A DNA stretch of 64,000 nt from Cupriavidus sp. WKF15 (GCF_029278605.1 NZ_CP119573.1:682001-746000); one strand, 5' to 3'. Shown: positions 24,905 through 34,842, counted from the stretch's first letter. Numbers and translations are program-made. The notes: generated from the letters alone by a model not told the origin.

Positions 24905-26506
24905 TCAGACGATCTCGCGCGTTTCCATGAACTGCACGTTCGGGAACTTCTCCTGCGTGAGCCGCAGGTTGACCATGCTCGGCGCCAGGTAGACGTGATC
25001 GCCGGCGCCATCGAGCGCCACGTTGTGGCCGGCCTTGGCGATCAGCTTCTCGATCTCGGCCGGCTCGCCCCGGAGCCAGCGCGCGGTCGCGCATTCATGC
25101 GATTCGAAAATGGCATCGACGCCGTACTCATGCTCGAGCCGGTGCGCCACCACGTCGAACTGCAGGATGCCGACCGCGCCCAGCACCAGGTCGTTGGACG
25201 CGAGCGGGCGGAACATCTGCGTGGCGCCCTCTTCCGCGAGCTGCTGCAACCCCTTCTGCAGCTGCTTGACCTTGAGCGGGTTGTTCAGCCGCGCGCGGCG
25301 GAAGAATTCCGGCGCGAACGACGGGATGCCCGTGAACTTGAGGGGCTCGCCCTCGGTGAAGACATCGCCCAGGCGGATGGTGCCGTGGTTCGGCACGCCG
25401 ATGATGTCGCCCGCGTAGGCCTCTTCCGTGGTGTTGCGGTCCTGCGCCATGAACGTGATGGCGTTGTTGATCGCCACGGTCTTGCCCTGCGACACGTGCA
25501 GCAGCTTCATGCCCCGCTCGAAGCGGCCCGAGCAGACGCGCACGAAGGCAATGCGGTCGCGATGGCGCGGGTCCATATTGGCCTGGATCTTGAACACGAA
25601 ACCGGTGAACTTGGCTTCTTGCGGCCCGACCACGCGCGTTTCGGTGTTGCGTGCGAGCGGCGGCGGCGACAGCTGGCACAGCGCGTTCAGCAGCGACTGC
25701 ACGCCAAAGTTGTTGATCGCCGAACCGAAATAGACCGGCGTCTGCTTGCCCGCCAGGAACGCGTCCTTGTCGAAGGTGTGGGAAGCGCCGCGCACCAGTT
25801 CGATCTCCAGGCGCAGCTCGTCGGCCTGGCTGCCGAGGATGCGGTCCAGCTCGGGGTTGTCGAGCCCGTCGAGGATGGCCGCGGTGCCCTTGTCGCCGTG
25901 CGGGTCGAACAGTTGCACCTTGTCGTCGATCAGGTGGTACACGCCGCGGAAGGCCTTGCCCATGCCGATCGGCCAGGTCATCGGCGCGCACTGGATCTGC
26001 AGCACCTCCTCGATCTCGTCGAGCAGTTCGATCGGCGAGCGGCCTTCGCGGTCGAGCTTGTTGATGAAGGTGAGGATGGGCGTGTCGCGCAGGCGGCAGA
26101 CGTTGAGCAGCTTGATGGTCTGCGCTTCCACGCCGTTGACCGAGTCGATCACCATCACGGCCGAGTCGACCGCGGTCAGCGTGCGGTAGGTGTCTTCGGA
26201 GAAGTCCTCGTGGCCCGGCGTGTCGAGCAGGTTGACGATGTTCTCTTCGGCCTTGCCCTCGGCAGCCTCGCGGCGGTAAGGGAACTGCATCACCGACGAG
26301 GTCACCGAAATGCCGCGCTGCTTCTCCAGCTCCATCCAGTCCGAAGTGGCATGGCGGTCGGCCTTGCGCGCGCGCACTTCGCCGGCCACCTGGATCGCGC
26401 CGCCGAACCACAGCAGCTTCTCGGTCAGCGTGGTCTTGCCCGCGTCAGGGTGGGAAATGATGGCAAAGGTGCGTCGACGCGCAATTTCGGATACGAGCGA
26501 GCTCAC
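24905..26506 (-). CDS. prfC: peptide chain release factor 3
   Basis: 533-aa translational GTPase that recycles RF1/RF2 from the ribosome after peptide release. G1 HPDAGKTT, G3 [16 protein letters not shown] and G4 NKLDREGR are all present, plus the family start [20 protein letters not shown]. Length matches E. coli RF3. The start is a GTG at 26506. A housekeeping gene on a secondary replicon is consistent with a chromid. Strong terminator downstream. Confidence 0.96.
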   Translation of the reverse strand: MSSLVSEIARRRTFAIISHPDAGKTTLTEKLLWFGGAIQVAGEVRARKADRHATSDWMELEKQRGISVTSSVMQFPYRREAAEGKAEENIVNLLDTPGHEDFSEDTYRTLTAVDSAVMVIDSVNGVEAQTIKLLNVCRLRDTPILTFINKLDREGRSPIELLDEIEEVLQIQCAPMTWPIGMGKAFRGVYHLIDDKVQLFDPHGDKGTAAILDGLDNPELDRILGSQADELRLEIELVRGASHTFDKDAFLAGKQTPVYFGSAINNFGVQSLLNALCQLSPPPLARNTETRVVGPQEAKFTGFVFKIQANMDPRHRDRIAFVRVCSGRFERGMKLLHVSQGKTVAINNAITFMAQDRNTTEEAYAGDIIGVPNHGTIRLGDVFTEGEPLKFTGIPSFAPEFFRRARLNNPLKVKQLQKGLQQLAEEGATQMFRPLASNDLVLGAVGILQFDVVAHRLEHEYGVDAIFESHECATARWLRGEPAEIEKLIAKAGHNVALDGAGDHVYLAPSMVNLRLTQEKFPNVQFMETREIV

Positions 26507-26629
26507 GGCAGCGGATAGGAATCGGGAGGATTGCAGGGCCCGGCATGCGGGGGCCGGCCGGGCAACGGCAAGGACCGCACGCGGGCGGTCGGGCCGGCAC
26601 TGCGGGCACGCACGAAAGGGAATGGGGCG

Positions 26630-27631
26630 CTATTTTACCGGTTCGCCGCCCGGCCCGGGAAACGCATCCGCCTGCTGGCCACGCAGGCTGCCGAACTGCA
26701 GTGCGTACTGGCGAGTGAGTTCCGCACCGAAGAAAAAGATCTGTGCCGAGTAGTACACCCAGAGCATCAGCGCCACAACCGAACCCGCCGCACCGTAGGA
26801 CGACGCCACGGCGCTGTTGCCCAGGTAGATGCCGATCAGGCGCTTGCCGACCGAAAACAGCAGGGCGGTGATGATCGCGCCCATGGTGACGTCACGCCAG
26901 GCAATGCGGGCATTGGGCAGCATCTTGAAGATCACGGCGAACAGCGCCGTCACCACGGCGAACGAAAAACCTGTGGAAAGCGCGTCCGCGACCGGCGAGA
27001 ACCAGGATTGCGTCCACAACTGTCCCCAGAAACGATCCACCACGGCCAGCGCGGCGTTGACGATCAGCGATACGAGCAGCATCAACGCCAGCACCAGCAC
27101 CAGGCTGAACGAGAGCAGGCGCGAGCGCAGCAACTGCTGCCAGCCCGCGGTGGGCGGCACGGGCACGTGCCAGATGTCATCCAGGCTGCTTTTGAGCTCG
27201 GCAAAGGCGCTGGTCGCGCCGACAAAGAGGATGCCGGTCGCGATCATGGCCGCCACGCCGCTGCCGCCGGCACGATGCGTGGCTGCCAGGATGCCCTGGA
27301 TCGCGCTGGCGCCCTGCTCGCCGACCAGGCCCTGGATCTGCTCGAAAATCTCACCGCGCGCCGCCTCGGCGCCGAAGAACAGGCCCGCGATCGAGATCAC
27401 CAGCACCAGGATCGGAGCCAGCGAAAACAGCATGTAGAAGGACAGCGCGGCGCCCTTGCTGGCCGCGCGGTGGACGAACCAGGATTGCACGGCAGCCGTG
27501 ACCACGCGGACCGTACGCTGGCCGGTGTGGCGGTCAGGCAGGTAGCGCCGCATGCCCGAGGACGTACGGGATGCATGACCGCCGGGGTCGCGATTCTGGT
27601 CATCTGGCAGGTTATGTTCTTCGGCAGCCAT
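26630..27631 (-). CDS. YihY/BrkB family membrane protein
   Basis: 333-aa inner-membrane protein with about six membrane segments. The start of the domain, AASKGAALSFYMLFSLAPILVLVISIAG, and GSVVALMLWVYYSAQIFFFGAE near the end are hallmarks of the YihY/BrkB (formerly RNase BN) family. The hydrophilic amino tail (residues 1-40) is extra. Function in the family is unresolved; the old ribonuclease name should not be transferred. Confidence 0.9.
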   Translation of the reverse strand: MAAEEHNLPDDQNRDPGGHASRTSSGMRRYLPDRHTGQRTVRVVTAAVQSWFVHRAASKGAALSFYMLFSLAPILVLVISIAGLFFGAEAARGEIFEQIQGLVGEQGASAIQGILAATHRAGGSGVAAMIATGILFVGATSAFAELKSSLDDIWHVPVPPTAGWQQLLRSRLLSFSLVLVLALMLLVSLIVNAALAVVDRFWGQLWTQSWFSPVADALSTGFSFAVVTALFAVIFKMLPNARIAWRDVTMGAIITALLFSVGKRLIGIYLGNSAVASSYGAAGSVVALMLWVYYSAQIFFFGAELTRQYALQFGSLRGQQADAFPGPGGEPVK

Positions 27632-27862
27632 GCTCGGGAAACCTTCGCAGCACTACGGACAGAACGCCGCGTCCGCGGCACCGCTCTGTGCCTGGCGCAG
27701 CGGACGCGGCCCCTGCGTTCATGATACTGCGCATCGGCGCGCCTTACCGAGCCGGGGCGCCGTCCGCGGAGGGGCCGGGCCGACCTGCTACAGTAAGACA
27801 AGGCACGCCTGCCAGCGCCTGTAACGGGCGCCTGCGCCGCAAGGGCTGCGAAAGGAGGCAAT

Positions 27863-28036
27863 GTGATCCACATCCCACCGGGGCGGTCCCTGGCCGCCAT
27901 CCTGCTGCTTGGACTGAGCCTGGGGGCAGGCGGGTGCGAGCGCAGCCAGCCCGGCCCCAAGCCGATTTCCGGCACCGCAGCGAGCGGCGCCAGCCAATCT
28001 CCGGCACCAGCGCAATCCCCGGCACCGGCACGCTGA
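27863..28036 (+). CDS. small Pro/Ala-rich lipoprotein, hypothetical
   Basis: 57-aa protein that begins VIHIPPGRSLAAILLLGLSL and has a lipobox-like AGGC near residue 25, followed by a Pro/Ser/Ala tail with SPAPAQSPAPA repeats. AAAGGAGG at 27851-27858 lies 4 nt before the GTG, a near-perfect ribosome site, which is the main reason to call it. It would be secreted and lipidated. No family recognised. Confidence 0.65.
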   Translation: MIHIPPGRSLAAILLLGLSLGAGGCERSQPGPKPISGTAASGASQSPAPAQSPAPAR

Positions 28037-28740
28037 GCAGGCTTGACCGGGTGGCAAGGCGGGCCGCAAAGCGTACCCGTTTCTGCGTGCCTCGGGTGGC
28101 GGCAGGGGTGTAACGCGGGCACTGCCCTGTATCAGCCCTGCAACCGTGCCGGAATCGCCGCGCGTGGACCCTGCGGCCAGTCGATGCCGCACAGGGCGCG
28201 GCATTGCGGCATGTGAGTCATACGCACGCTGGCAGCCGCGATGCATGATGTGGGACGCAGGCGTTGCAGCAGCGTAACCAATTCGTCGCCGGCCGCGACG
28301 CGGTCCTGTCGGGAGCCCCGCTCACTTGCCTGAAAGCCGCATAGAACAAGCGTTTGCGGCCATTGGCACACTTGTCGCTCTCTGTCCGAAAGGGAGTCGT
28401 AAGAAGCCGTAGCGCAATTGCTCACAGATGCAGGAGGGGCCCAGCCATGCGTCATCCGCCAGCACGCATGACGGCACGCCGGCGCTCACACCGGTTGGCG
28501 GGACCGCCACCGTCCGTCATGGACCTGTTGTCGTCGCCGCTGCTGCCATATCCGCGATTGCCCGTGCAGCCCGCATCGCCCTGCGCGCTGTGGAGCCGGG
28601 CGCTTGCGGTGGCGGCATATCGACGCCGGACGGGACACTAGACCAGGCCACGGCGCGCAGCCCGAGCAGCGCCCAAGCCAGCAGGAACTTGTGCTCCGTC
28701 CCCCGGCGGGCACTTTTTTCCACCAAGGGAGGAGCCACCC
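28037..28740. other. 700-bp gap, one iteron, otherwise nothing recognised
   Basis: Contains the iteron at 28071 and short open frames on both strands with no ribosome sites or family resemblance. The final ~60 bp carry the ribosome site of the next gene. Confidence 0.5.
28071..28086 (-). repeat. dispersed iteron copy
   Basis: Exact GCGTACCCGTTTCTGC, 35 bp after the stop of the small lipoprotein gene. Confidence 0.9.
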
Positions 28741-29139
28741 ATGAAAGCCGGATATCTTGCCGCCGCCCTGGCTCTGTTCTCGACCAGCGCCGCCGCGGCC
28801 AGCTATGCCTATTTCGACCGGCCCGATAACGCCAGCGCCGACTCGCATGCCGCCGTCAGCAATGACATCTACGTGCGCGGCTTCGGCTGGGCGTGGGGCG
28901 AACTGCAGTTCAAGCAGGACCCGGGCGCCGCGACGCCGAGTGAGCGGCAGGCACACGATGGCCTGGACCGCCGCGACACGGCGCCCGGCCGCCACAACAA
29001 CGGCGGCAGCAATGCACAGCCGCGCAATACGCGCGGCAAGATCAGCATGAACCTGGCGGCCACGTCGGTTGCGGGGCCGCAAGACACGACCGGACCGGGC
29101 CATCCGCCACGCGCGCCGGTCACCACTGTTGTGCGCTGA
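28741..29139 (+). CDS. small exported protein, hypothetical
   Basis: 132-aa protein with a clear signal peptide (MKAGYLAAALALFSTSAAAA, cleavage about residue 20) and a hydrophilic remainder: YFDRPDNASADSHAAVSND first, then a Gly/Asn/Arg-rich low-complexity middle. GGAGG lies 9 nt upstream of the ATG. No cysteines and no recognised domain. A terminator follows, so it is monocistronic. Periplasmic or secreted; role unknown. Confidence 0.75.
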   Translation: MKAGYLAAALALFSTSAAAASYAYFDRPDNASADSHAAVSNDIYVRGFGWAWGELQFKQDPGAATPSERQAHDGLDRRDTAPGRHNNGGSNAQPRNTRGKISMNLAATSVAGPQDTTGPGHPPRAPVTTVVR

Positions 29140-29161
29140 CGTGCCGCAGGGCACGGGGAAG

Positions 29162-29194
29162 GGGGAACCGGCGAGCGGACGTCGCCAGTTCCCC
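29162..29194 (+). terminator. terminator hairpin after the exported-protein gene
   Basis: GGGGAACCGGCGA pairs with TCGCCAGTTCCCC (one mismatch) across a short loop, followed by TTTCCC. Confidence 0.6.
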
Positions 29195-29258
29195 TTTCCC
29201 TGGAGCGCCTGAGGCGCGCGACCGTTGCCGAGCGACCGTTAGTGCGACGGGTTCCGGG

Positions 29259-30662
29259 CTACTCGCCCGCGGGCGGCTGGGTTTCCACGCGGATGTTGTG
29301 CTTGTGCATGAGCCGGTATAGCGTCACGCGCGACACGTTCAGCTCGCGCGCGGCCGGCACGACGTGGAAGCCGTGGCTGGCCATGACGCTGCGGATCGCC
29401 TCGCGCTCGGCTTCTTCGCGAATGGCATCGAGCGTCTTGCGCGGCAACTCCGTTCCGCCGAGCAGCTGCAGGTCCTCCGCCGTGATCTTGCGGTTGTCGG
29501 TCATGACGATGGCACGCCGCACCCGGTTGATCAGCTCGCGCACATTGCCCGGCCACGCGTACTGCATCATCGCCTGCGTAGCGCATGGGGAGAATCCGCG
29601 GATGCGCCGGTGCGCCTCGTGCCCATGGTCGGCCAGCACGGCATTGGCCAGCAGCAGGATGTCCTCGCCGCGCTCGCGCAGCGCCGGGATGGTCAGCGTC
29701 AGCACGCACAGGCGGTGGAACAGATCCGAGCGGAAGCGGCCATCGCCCTGCGCCGCCACCAGGTCCACGTGCGTGGCCGAGATGATGCGCAGGTCCAGCG
29801 GAATGGACTGGTGTCCGCCCAGCCGGGTAATGGTGCCCTGCTGCAGAAAGCGCAACAGCGCGACCTGGCTTTCGAGCGGGAGGTCACCGATCTCATCGAG
29901 GAACAACGTGCCGCCCTGTGCCTGCTCGATCCAGCCGATCTTGCGCTGGTTCGCGCCGGTGAAGGCGCCCTTCTCGTAGCCGAACAGTTCCGACTGCACC
30001 AGGTGCGACGGGATGGCGCCGCAGTTGATCGCGACGAACGGCCCCTTGCGCCGGCTCGAGGCCTCGTGAATAGCCTGGGCCGCGAGTTCCTTGCCTGTGC
30101 CCGACTCGCCCGAAATGAATACCGGCGCTTCGTTATGCGCGACTTTTGCCAGCGAACGGAACATGGCGCGCATCGGCGCGCATTCCCCGATCATGGTGCC
30201 GTGCGGCGCCATCTCTGTGGTGCGCCCGTGATGCAGGCAGGCCATGCCGTGCGCATGCTTGAGTGTGTACAGCAGTTCGTCGTGCGAAAACGGCGTACGC
30301 ACGTAGTCGACACAGTAATCCCGGATCAGGCGGCGAATGCGCTGGTCGGCCAGCCGCGCGTCGCTGGTGATCGCCACCCACGACACGTGCAGGTGTTGCA
30401 GGCCCTGCTCCAGCTGCACGAGTTCGGCATCGCTGTATTCGTCCTGCAGGTCGATCACGCCCGCCATGGGGGCGCTCCCGCGCACGATGCGCTCCAGGTC
30501 GCGCACCTGATGGATGCGGCGCACGTCCCAGCCCGGGCCGAACTGGGCAGCGGTAAAACCAAAATCCTCATGACGCGACACGACCACGACCTGCGCAGCG
30601 CGTGCCGGCGCCTTGCACAGTCGGTCCATAACGATCTCCCGGACGTTGGGCTTATTGTTCAT
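29259..30662 (-). CDS. VpsR-like sigma-54-dependent regulator
   Basis: 467-aa bacterial enhancer-binding protein. The amino domain (about residues 20-140) resembles the degenerate receiver of VpsR/BerB-type regulators (QVVVVSRHEDFGFTAAQFGPGW) and lacks an obvious phospho-acceptor. The AAA+ core follows, with Walker A GESGTGKE at 185-192, GAFTGA at 232-237 (the sigma-54 contact loop) and GGTLFLDEIGDLPLESQ as Walker B. A Fis-type HTH ends the protein (AARELNVSRVTLYRLMHKH). VpsR relatives bind c-di-GMP and switch on exopolysaccharide genes, so the locus at 49.8-64 kb is a candidate target. ATG at 30662; MDRLC at 30629 is an alternative. Confidence 0.85.
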   Translation of the reverse strand: MNNKPNVREIVMDRLCKAPARAAQVVVVSRHEDFGFTAAQFGPGWDVRRIHQVRDLERIVRGSAPMAGVIDLQDEYSDAELVQLEQGLQHLHVSWVAITSDARLADQRIRRLIRDYCVDYVRTPFSHDELLYTLKHAHGMACLHHGRTTEMAPHGTMIGECAPMRAMFRSLAKVAHNEAPVFISGESGTGKELAAQAIHEASSRRKGPFVAINCGAIPSHLVQSELFGYEKGAFTGANQRKIGWIEQAQGGTLFLDEIGDLPLESQVALLRFLQQGTITRLGGHQSIPLDLRIISATHVDLVAAQGDGRFRSDLFHRLCVLTLTIPALRERGEDILLLANAVLADHGHEAHRRIRGFSPCATQAMMQYAWPGNVRELINRVRRAIVMTDNRKITAEDLQLLGGTELPRKTLDAIREEAEREAIRSVMASHGFHVVPAARELNVSRVTLYRLMHKHNIRVETQPPAGE

Positions 30663-30730
30663 CCCGGTTTCCCGGCGTATCGGCTCCGGCCCTCCCGGCC
30701 GGTGCGCTCGCCGCGGACTCGACGTCGGTA

Positions 30731-31192
30731 TCACGAACTGGACTGACTGCGCGCTTGCTCGTCCATGACAGCGAGAGCATCGCTGCCCAGGTGCAGCTGC
30801 TCCTGGAGACGGCGTCGGACAGCATCGCGCTCGCGCATCAGCTCGACGCGCGGCGCCTCGGGTGCCTGCCCGGAATACTGGTAGTAGAGGACCTTGTAGG
30901 TCTGCTGGCTCAGGATCCATTCCTGCAGCAGCTCGCGCTGGCGGACAAGCTCCGCCTCAAGCAGCCGGTGGCGCCGCAGCAGGTTCTCTACGGCCAGGCG
31001 CGCACTCGAGGACAACTCGCCTTCCTCAAGCAATAAGGTCACATCGGACACGGCCGCGCCGTCATGACGGTGCTTGCGGCTCGATGATTCACCTGCGGCT
31101 TCTCCCAGTACAGCCCAGGTGCGATGCATGGAACGACTGGCGGACTCGCTGATGGGCCCGATGGCGGGTCGCCGGATTTCTCCTGCGGTCAT
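30731..31192 (-). CDS. coiled-coil hypothetical protein next to the VpsR-like gene
   Basis: 153-aa soluble protein. Residues ~55-110 are strongly helical and heptad-like (LARLAVENLLRRHRLLEAELVRQRELLQEW pattern, read in part), suggesting a dimeric coiled coil. No enzyme motif. It lies 68 nt upstream of the VpsR-like gene in the same direction, so the two are probably co-transcribed, and it may be a partner of that regulator (inference). The ATG at 31192 (MTAGEIRRPAIGPI) is taken; a longer in-frame reading begins at 31282. Confidence 0.65.
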   Translation of the reverse strand: MTAGEIRRPAIGPISESASRSMHRTWAVLGEAAGESSSRKHRHDGAAVSDVTLLLEEGELSSSARLAVENLLRRHRLLEAELVRQRELLQEWILSQQTYKVLYYQYSGQAPEAPRVELMRERDAVRRRLQEQLHLGSDALAVMDEQARSQSSS

Positions 31193-31427
31193 GATCTGAT
31201 CCCCGTTGTACAACACCCCCGGCACTACACGTTCGCGTTTACCACTCTTCTGTGTTGAAATTGTTTTTCGCTTGGCGCACATGTGTCCGCGCGCTCTGCT
31301 TTGTCTTCGTGGTGGCGATGCCGTATTGCATTACGGTCTGATCGGATGCGTCCCACAACGGGCAGACTTGCCGAAGTTGTATCACGGCGCTCGTCGGCGC
31401 CTTCCCCGAATGAACCGGAGTCGAGAA

Positions 31428-31448
31428 GGGGCGCGTCACGCGCGCCCC
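31428..31448. terminator. GC-rich hairpin, possible terminator
   Basis: GGGGCGCG pairs with CGCGCCCC across TCACG, followed by CTCTTT. It lies between the permease end and the coiled-coil gene; its role is uncertain. Confidence 0.4.
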
Positions 31449-31629
31449 CTCTTTGCCACGCCTATAGTTCAGTGCATTTGCATCGGTTTGTCCAGCCCCG
31501 AGTGGGGGATGTCCGACCAAACTCATGCCGGACTCATCCTTTGGGATGATGCGCACGAGAAGCGCCCCAGCGTCCTCATCCTGGGCGGCCCGGTGGTTCT
31601 GTGGCAATGTAATCGGGCCGCAACTACCC

Positions 31630-31645
31630 GCAGAAACGGGTACGC
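31630..31645 (+). repeat. dispersed iteron copy
   Basis: Exact GCAGAAACGGGTACGC downstream of the purine permease gene. Confidence 0.9.
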
Positions 31646-31662
31646 TAATTGCCCTCGCGTAC

Positions 31663-31678
31663 GCAGAATTGGGTACGC
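31663..31678 (+). repeat. dispersed iteron copy, TT variant
   Basis: GCAGAATTGGGTACGC, start-to-start spacing of 33 bp (three helical turns) from the previous copy. Confidence 0.85.
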
Positions 31679-31731
31679 GACAGAGCCGCAGCAAGCATTC
31701 CGGACAGGTAGCGTCTGCGGCCCTGCCGGTA

Positions 31732-33090
31732 TCAGTGCCCAGGCAGATAGTAGAACTTGAAGATAAACACGGCGGCGATGATCCACACCATCATCGGCAC
31801 TTGACGGGCGCGGCCGGTCAGCAGCTTGAGCACCGCATAGGTGATGAAGCCAAATGCCACGCCGTTGGCCACCGAATACGTAAACGGCATGCCGAGCGCT
31901 GTCAGCACGGCAGGCACCACTTCGGTCACGTCGTTCCAGTCAATATCGAGCAGTTCGCGCAGCATCAGGCAAGACACATAGAGCAAAGCCGGCGCGGTGG
32001 CATAGCCGGGCACCGTACCGGCCAGCGGCGCGATGAACAGGCAGGCCAGGAACAGGAACGCGACGGTCACCGCGGTAAGGCCGGTGCGTCCGCCGGCCTG
32101 CACGCCCGACGCGCTTTCGATATAGGCCGTGGTCGACGACGTGCCCAGGAACGAGCCCGCCATGATGGCGGTGCTATCGGCCATTAGCGCCTTGTTGAGG
32201 CGGTCCATGCGTCCGGCCTTGAGCAATCCCGCACGATTGGCAACGCCCATCAGCGTGCCGGTGGCATCGAACAGCTCTACCAGGAAGAAGACCAGCACCA
32301 CATTCACGATGCCGATCGACAACGCCGCGGACACATCAAGCTTGAACAGGGTCGGGCTGATCGACGGCGGTGCGGAAAACACGCCGTGGAACGTATTGCC
32401 CGCGAAAAGGAAGCTCAGCACCGTGGTCAGCAGGATGCCGATCAGGATGGCGCCCTTCACCTTCAGCTGATCCAGCGAAACAATGACGAAGAAGCCGACA
32501 ATCGCGAGTACGGCCGACGGCTGATGCAGGTCGCCGATGGTCACAAGCGTGGCCGGGCTGGCGGTGACGATGCCCGCGTTCTTGAGCGCGACGATAGCCA
32601 GGAACAGACCAATGCCCGCCGTGATGGCCACGCGAATCGAATGCGGAATGCCATTGACGATCATTTCACGCACGCGGAACAGCGTCACCAGCAGGAACAG
32701 GCAGCCGGAGATGAGCACGGCGCCAAGCGCGGCTTGCCAGGCGAAGCCCATGCCCTTTACCACGGTATACGCGAAGTACGCATTCAGGCCCATGCCCGGC
32801 GCCATGGCGATCGGGTAGTTGGCGTAGAAGCCCATGATCAGCGTGCCGATCGCAGCAGCCACGCAGGTGGCCACGAAGACCGCATCCTTGGGCATGCCGG
32901 CATCCCCCAGGATCGAAGGGTTCACGAAGATGATGTACGCCATCGTGAGAAACGTGGTCATTCCCGCGAGGACTTCCGTGCGGACGTCCGTCTGGTGCTC
33001 GGACAAGCTGAAAAGCCGCTCCAGCAGGGAGGGCGCGGACTGGCTGATGGCGGGGCCACCCGCCTTGGAGGCGGGTTCCGGTATCGACAT
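31732..33090 (-). CDS. NCS2 family purine permease (guanine/hypoxanthine or adenine)
   Basis: 452-aa integral membrane transporter of the AzgA-like branch of NCS2. GMTTFLTMAYIIFVNPSILG near the start is the branch signature, AMAPGMGLNAYFAYTVVKGMG the helix-3 motif, and FVELFDATGT-like LVELFDATGTLMGV is in helix 8. About 12-14 membrane segments. It takes up purine bases by proton symport. Ribosome site AGGAGACC before the ATG at 33090. Single gene. Guanine/hypoxanthine and adenine specificity cannot be told apart here. Confidence 0.9.
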   Translation of the reverse strand: MSIPEPASKAGGPAISQSAPSLLERLFSLSEHQTDVRTEVLAGMTTFLTMAYIIFVNPSILGDAGMPKDAVFVATCVAAAIGTLIMGFYANYPIAMAPGMGLNAYFAYTVVKGMGFAWQAALGAVLISGCLFLLVTLFRVREMIVNGIPHSIRVAITAGIGLFLAIVALKNAGIVTASPATLVTIGDLHQPSAVLAIVGFFVIVSLDQLKVKGAILIGILLTTVLSFLFAGNTFHGVFSAPPSISPTLFKLDVSAALSIGIVNVVLVFFLVELFDATGTLMGVANRAGLLKAGRMDRLNKALMADSTAIMAGSFLGTSSTTAYIESASGVQAGGRTGLTAVTVAFLFLACLFIAPLAGTVPGYATAPALLYVSCLMLRELLDIDWNDVTEVVPAVLTALGMPFTYSVANGVAFGFITYAVLKLLTGRARQVPMMVWIIAAVFIFKFYYLPGH

Positions 33091-33505
33091 GGGAGGTCTC
33101 CTGACAGTCTATCGTTACGGCGTCGACGTGCTGCTTGTGCAAGGGGGCACCGGGGCCGGAGTTGCCGTGGCCGTGACTCCGGCCAGCGCGGCCCGTAGTT
33201 TGCGGCAAGCCTACTCTGGTGCAGATTGGACGCACATGTGTCTGCGCCGACGCATGAACGACATGCAAAAGGCGTGATGATCCCACAGCGGCAGAATGTG
33301 AGGCCAGCCCCGGCTACGGGCCATCCCGAGCTTGACGGTGGCATCGAACCCCCGTATAAATCGGTCTAGATTCAAGCGACGAGGCAACAGTTCATTCGTT
33401 AGCCACCGTCTGGTACTTCGGTTGTCCATGGTGTCCTTTCCTTGAGTTCCGTCTAGAGTGGCGCATGCGCCATTCGCTTCTTTTATTTTTTCTGGAAAGC
33501 AAATC
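33091..33505. other. intergenic region, permease/cspA
   Basis: Divergent promoter region of 415 bp. It holds the cspA promoter and a leader of about 140 nt; the permease promoter was not located. Confidence 0.5.
33332..33360 (+). promoter_or_regulatory. sigma-70 promoter of the left cspA
   Basis: TTGACG (33332-33337), a 17-bp spacer and TATAAA (33355-33360), a near-consensus promoter. Transcription from about 33367 gives a leader of about 140 nt before the cspA ATG, like the long cold-sensing leaders of cspA genes elsewhere. Confidence 0.7.
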
Positions 33506-33709
33506 ATGCAAACCGGTATCGTCAAATGGTTCAACGACGCCAAGGGCTTCGGCTTCATCAAGCCGGACGCAGGCGGTGACGACCTCTTCGCCCACTTCTC
33601 GGAAATCCGCTCGGAGGGTTTCAAGTCGCTGCAGGAAAACCAGCGTGTGTCGTTCGAAGTCAAGAACGGCCCGAAGGGTCTGCAAGCTGCGAACATCACC
33701 CCGCTGTAA
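33506..33709 (+). CDS. cspA: cold-shock protein
   Basis: 67-aa single cold-shock domain that binds single-stranded nucleic acid and melts RNA structure. RNP1 is KGFGFI and RNP2 [24 protein letters not shown] is the standard start. GGAAAG lies upstream of the ATG at 33506. Strong promoter, long leader and own terminator make it a separate unit. It faces the origin from the left, and a close paralogue faces it from the right of repA. Confidence 0.95.
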   Translation: MQTGIVKWFNDAKGFGFIKPDAGGDDLFAHFSEIRSEGFKSLQENQRVSFEVKNGPKGLQAANITPL

Positions 33710-33744
33710 GCAGGCACGCGGCGCGTCCAGCGCGCCACGATAAG

Positions 33745-33771
33745 AAACCCGCCCCTGTGGCGGGTTTTTTT
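33745..33771 (+). terminator. rho-independent terminator of cspA
   Basis: AAACCCGCC/GGCGGGTTT stem with a CCTGT loop and a run of seven T. Confidence 0.9.
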
Positions 33772-33887
33772 GTGCCCGGAGACGGCCTAGACCCGCCGCC
33801 GGCGCCTTTTTCTCCTCTTTCCCGCCAGGCCCCGGACCGGACAGAACTCCCATCTGTCCTAGCGAAATCCTCCGACTGACGGATTCC

Positions 33888-34799
33888 GCAGAAACGGGTA
33901 CGCCCTTTCCCATCTCAAAGCTGCCTTAGACGAGGTACTGCAGCGCACAACGCAGAAATGGGTACGCTCCGCGGATCTTTCGTCCGCAGAAACAGGTACG
34001 CATTGCCCTTAGCCGATTGCAGGCCCCAATGCCCGGCGCGCAGAAACGGGTACGCATGGGACGAAGATCGCTCCGGACTGGAATCTCCCAGCGTCGCGTA
34101 GACGCCTCAGACTCATGCGCCAACGCGCCTCCTTCTGCCCGCAGAAATGGGTACGCGCTTTGCTGCGGCGCGGAATTTCCACATCGAAAGCCCCTTCATT
34201 GAGCGCTTCGCAGAATTGGGTACGCCTAATCCGGGGTGTTTTCGTGCCCGTGTGCGCAGAAATGGGTACGCCACGCAGTCGAAGTGGAAAGGATCACTGC
34301 CTATCCCAGAACCTGCAACGGCAAGTCGCGCGCAGAAACGGGTACGCACTCGCTATCGAGACAAGATTACGTATACGTCTAAATGTGAGCGCTAGCTTTT
34401 ACTACATATGGCATTTATAATGGACATTGCGCGAAGGATACTGAAGCAAGGGCGTAGTACCCAACGCAGAAACGGGTACGCAGAGGCGGAACGGAACCGC
34501 GCCTGTCTACGCAGAAATGGGTACGCAGACGTCGAACAGGCTGCGGGCCAGGCAATCGCAGAAACGGGTACGCCGCAGAATCAGGTACGCTGAGGCGCCC
34601 GACAGCCCCAAAAGAGGCCGAACGCAGAATCAGGTACGCTTTGCCCGCGGACGACGCAGAAATGGGTACGGTTGGGGCGAGAAAGCCGACAGGGATACCC
34701 GGGGGGCGAACCCGTTTCTGCGTGAATAACTCGGAGAAGTATACGCAGCAGCGCCTCTTAATGCACATCGCGCCACTTTCATCGCAGAAATTGGTACGC
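33888..34799 (+). repeat. loose iteron array at the replication origin
   Basis: Sixteen copies of GCAGAA(A/T)(C/T)(G/A)GGTACGC, nearly all forward. They start at 33888, 33952, 33986, 34040, 34141, 34210, 34256, 34332, 34466, 34511, 34558, 34575, 34624, 34656, 34706 (reverse, GGTTCGC form) and 34784. Spacing is irregular (17-134 bp), unlike a CRISPR. Upstream of repA, this is most likely the RepA-binding and copy-control part of the origin. No credible gene lies inside it. Confidence 0.9.
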
Positions 34800-34815
34800 G
34801 GCGGTGGCCTCTTGC

Positions 34816-34824
34816 TGTGGAAAA
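34816..34824 (-). promoter_or_regulatory. DnaA box (one mismatch)
   Basis: TGTGGAAAA, the reverse complement of TTTTCCACA, one change from the DnaA consensus TTATCCACA. It lies 19 bp before a second box on the other strand. Confidence 0.5.
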
Positions 34825-34842
34825 GCCTGTGGGAACAACAAG

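Larger units (their letters stand above)
31193..31731. other. 540-bp gap with a hairpin and two iterons
   Basis: Promoter region of the coiled-coil gene and downstream region of the purine permease. Iterons at 31630 and 31663. The rest holds no convincing gene; an apparent 184-codon plus-strand frame crosses the iterons and lacks a ribosome site. Confidence 0.55.

Noticed and set aside
24884..26518. 544-codon frame antisense to prfC
   Set aside because: Composition typical of an antisense shadow; RF3 motifs on the minus strand are unambiguous.
26630..27631. Ribonuclease BN
   Set aside because: The old name came from a mis-assignment in E. coli; the BrkB/YihY family has no shown nuclease activity.
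28132..28455. 107-codon minus-strand frame
   Set aside because: No ribosome site, no recognisable domain and unusual composition; not enough to call a gene.
31206..31760. 184-codon plus-strand frame between the coiled-coil gene and the permease
   Set aside because: It crosses a hairpin and two iterons, has no ribosome site and resembles no protein.
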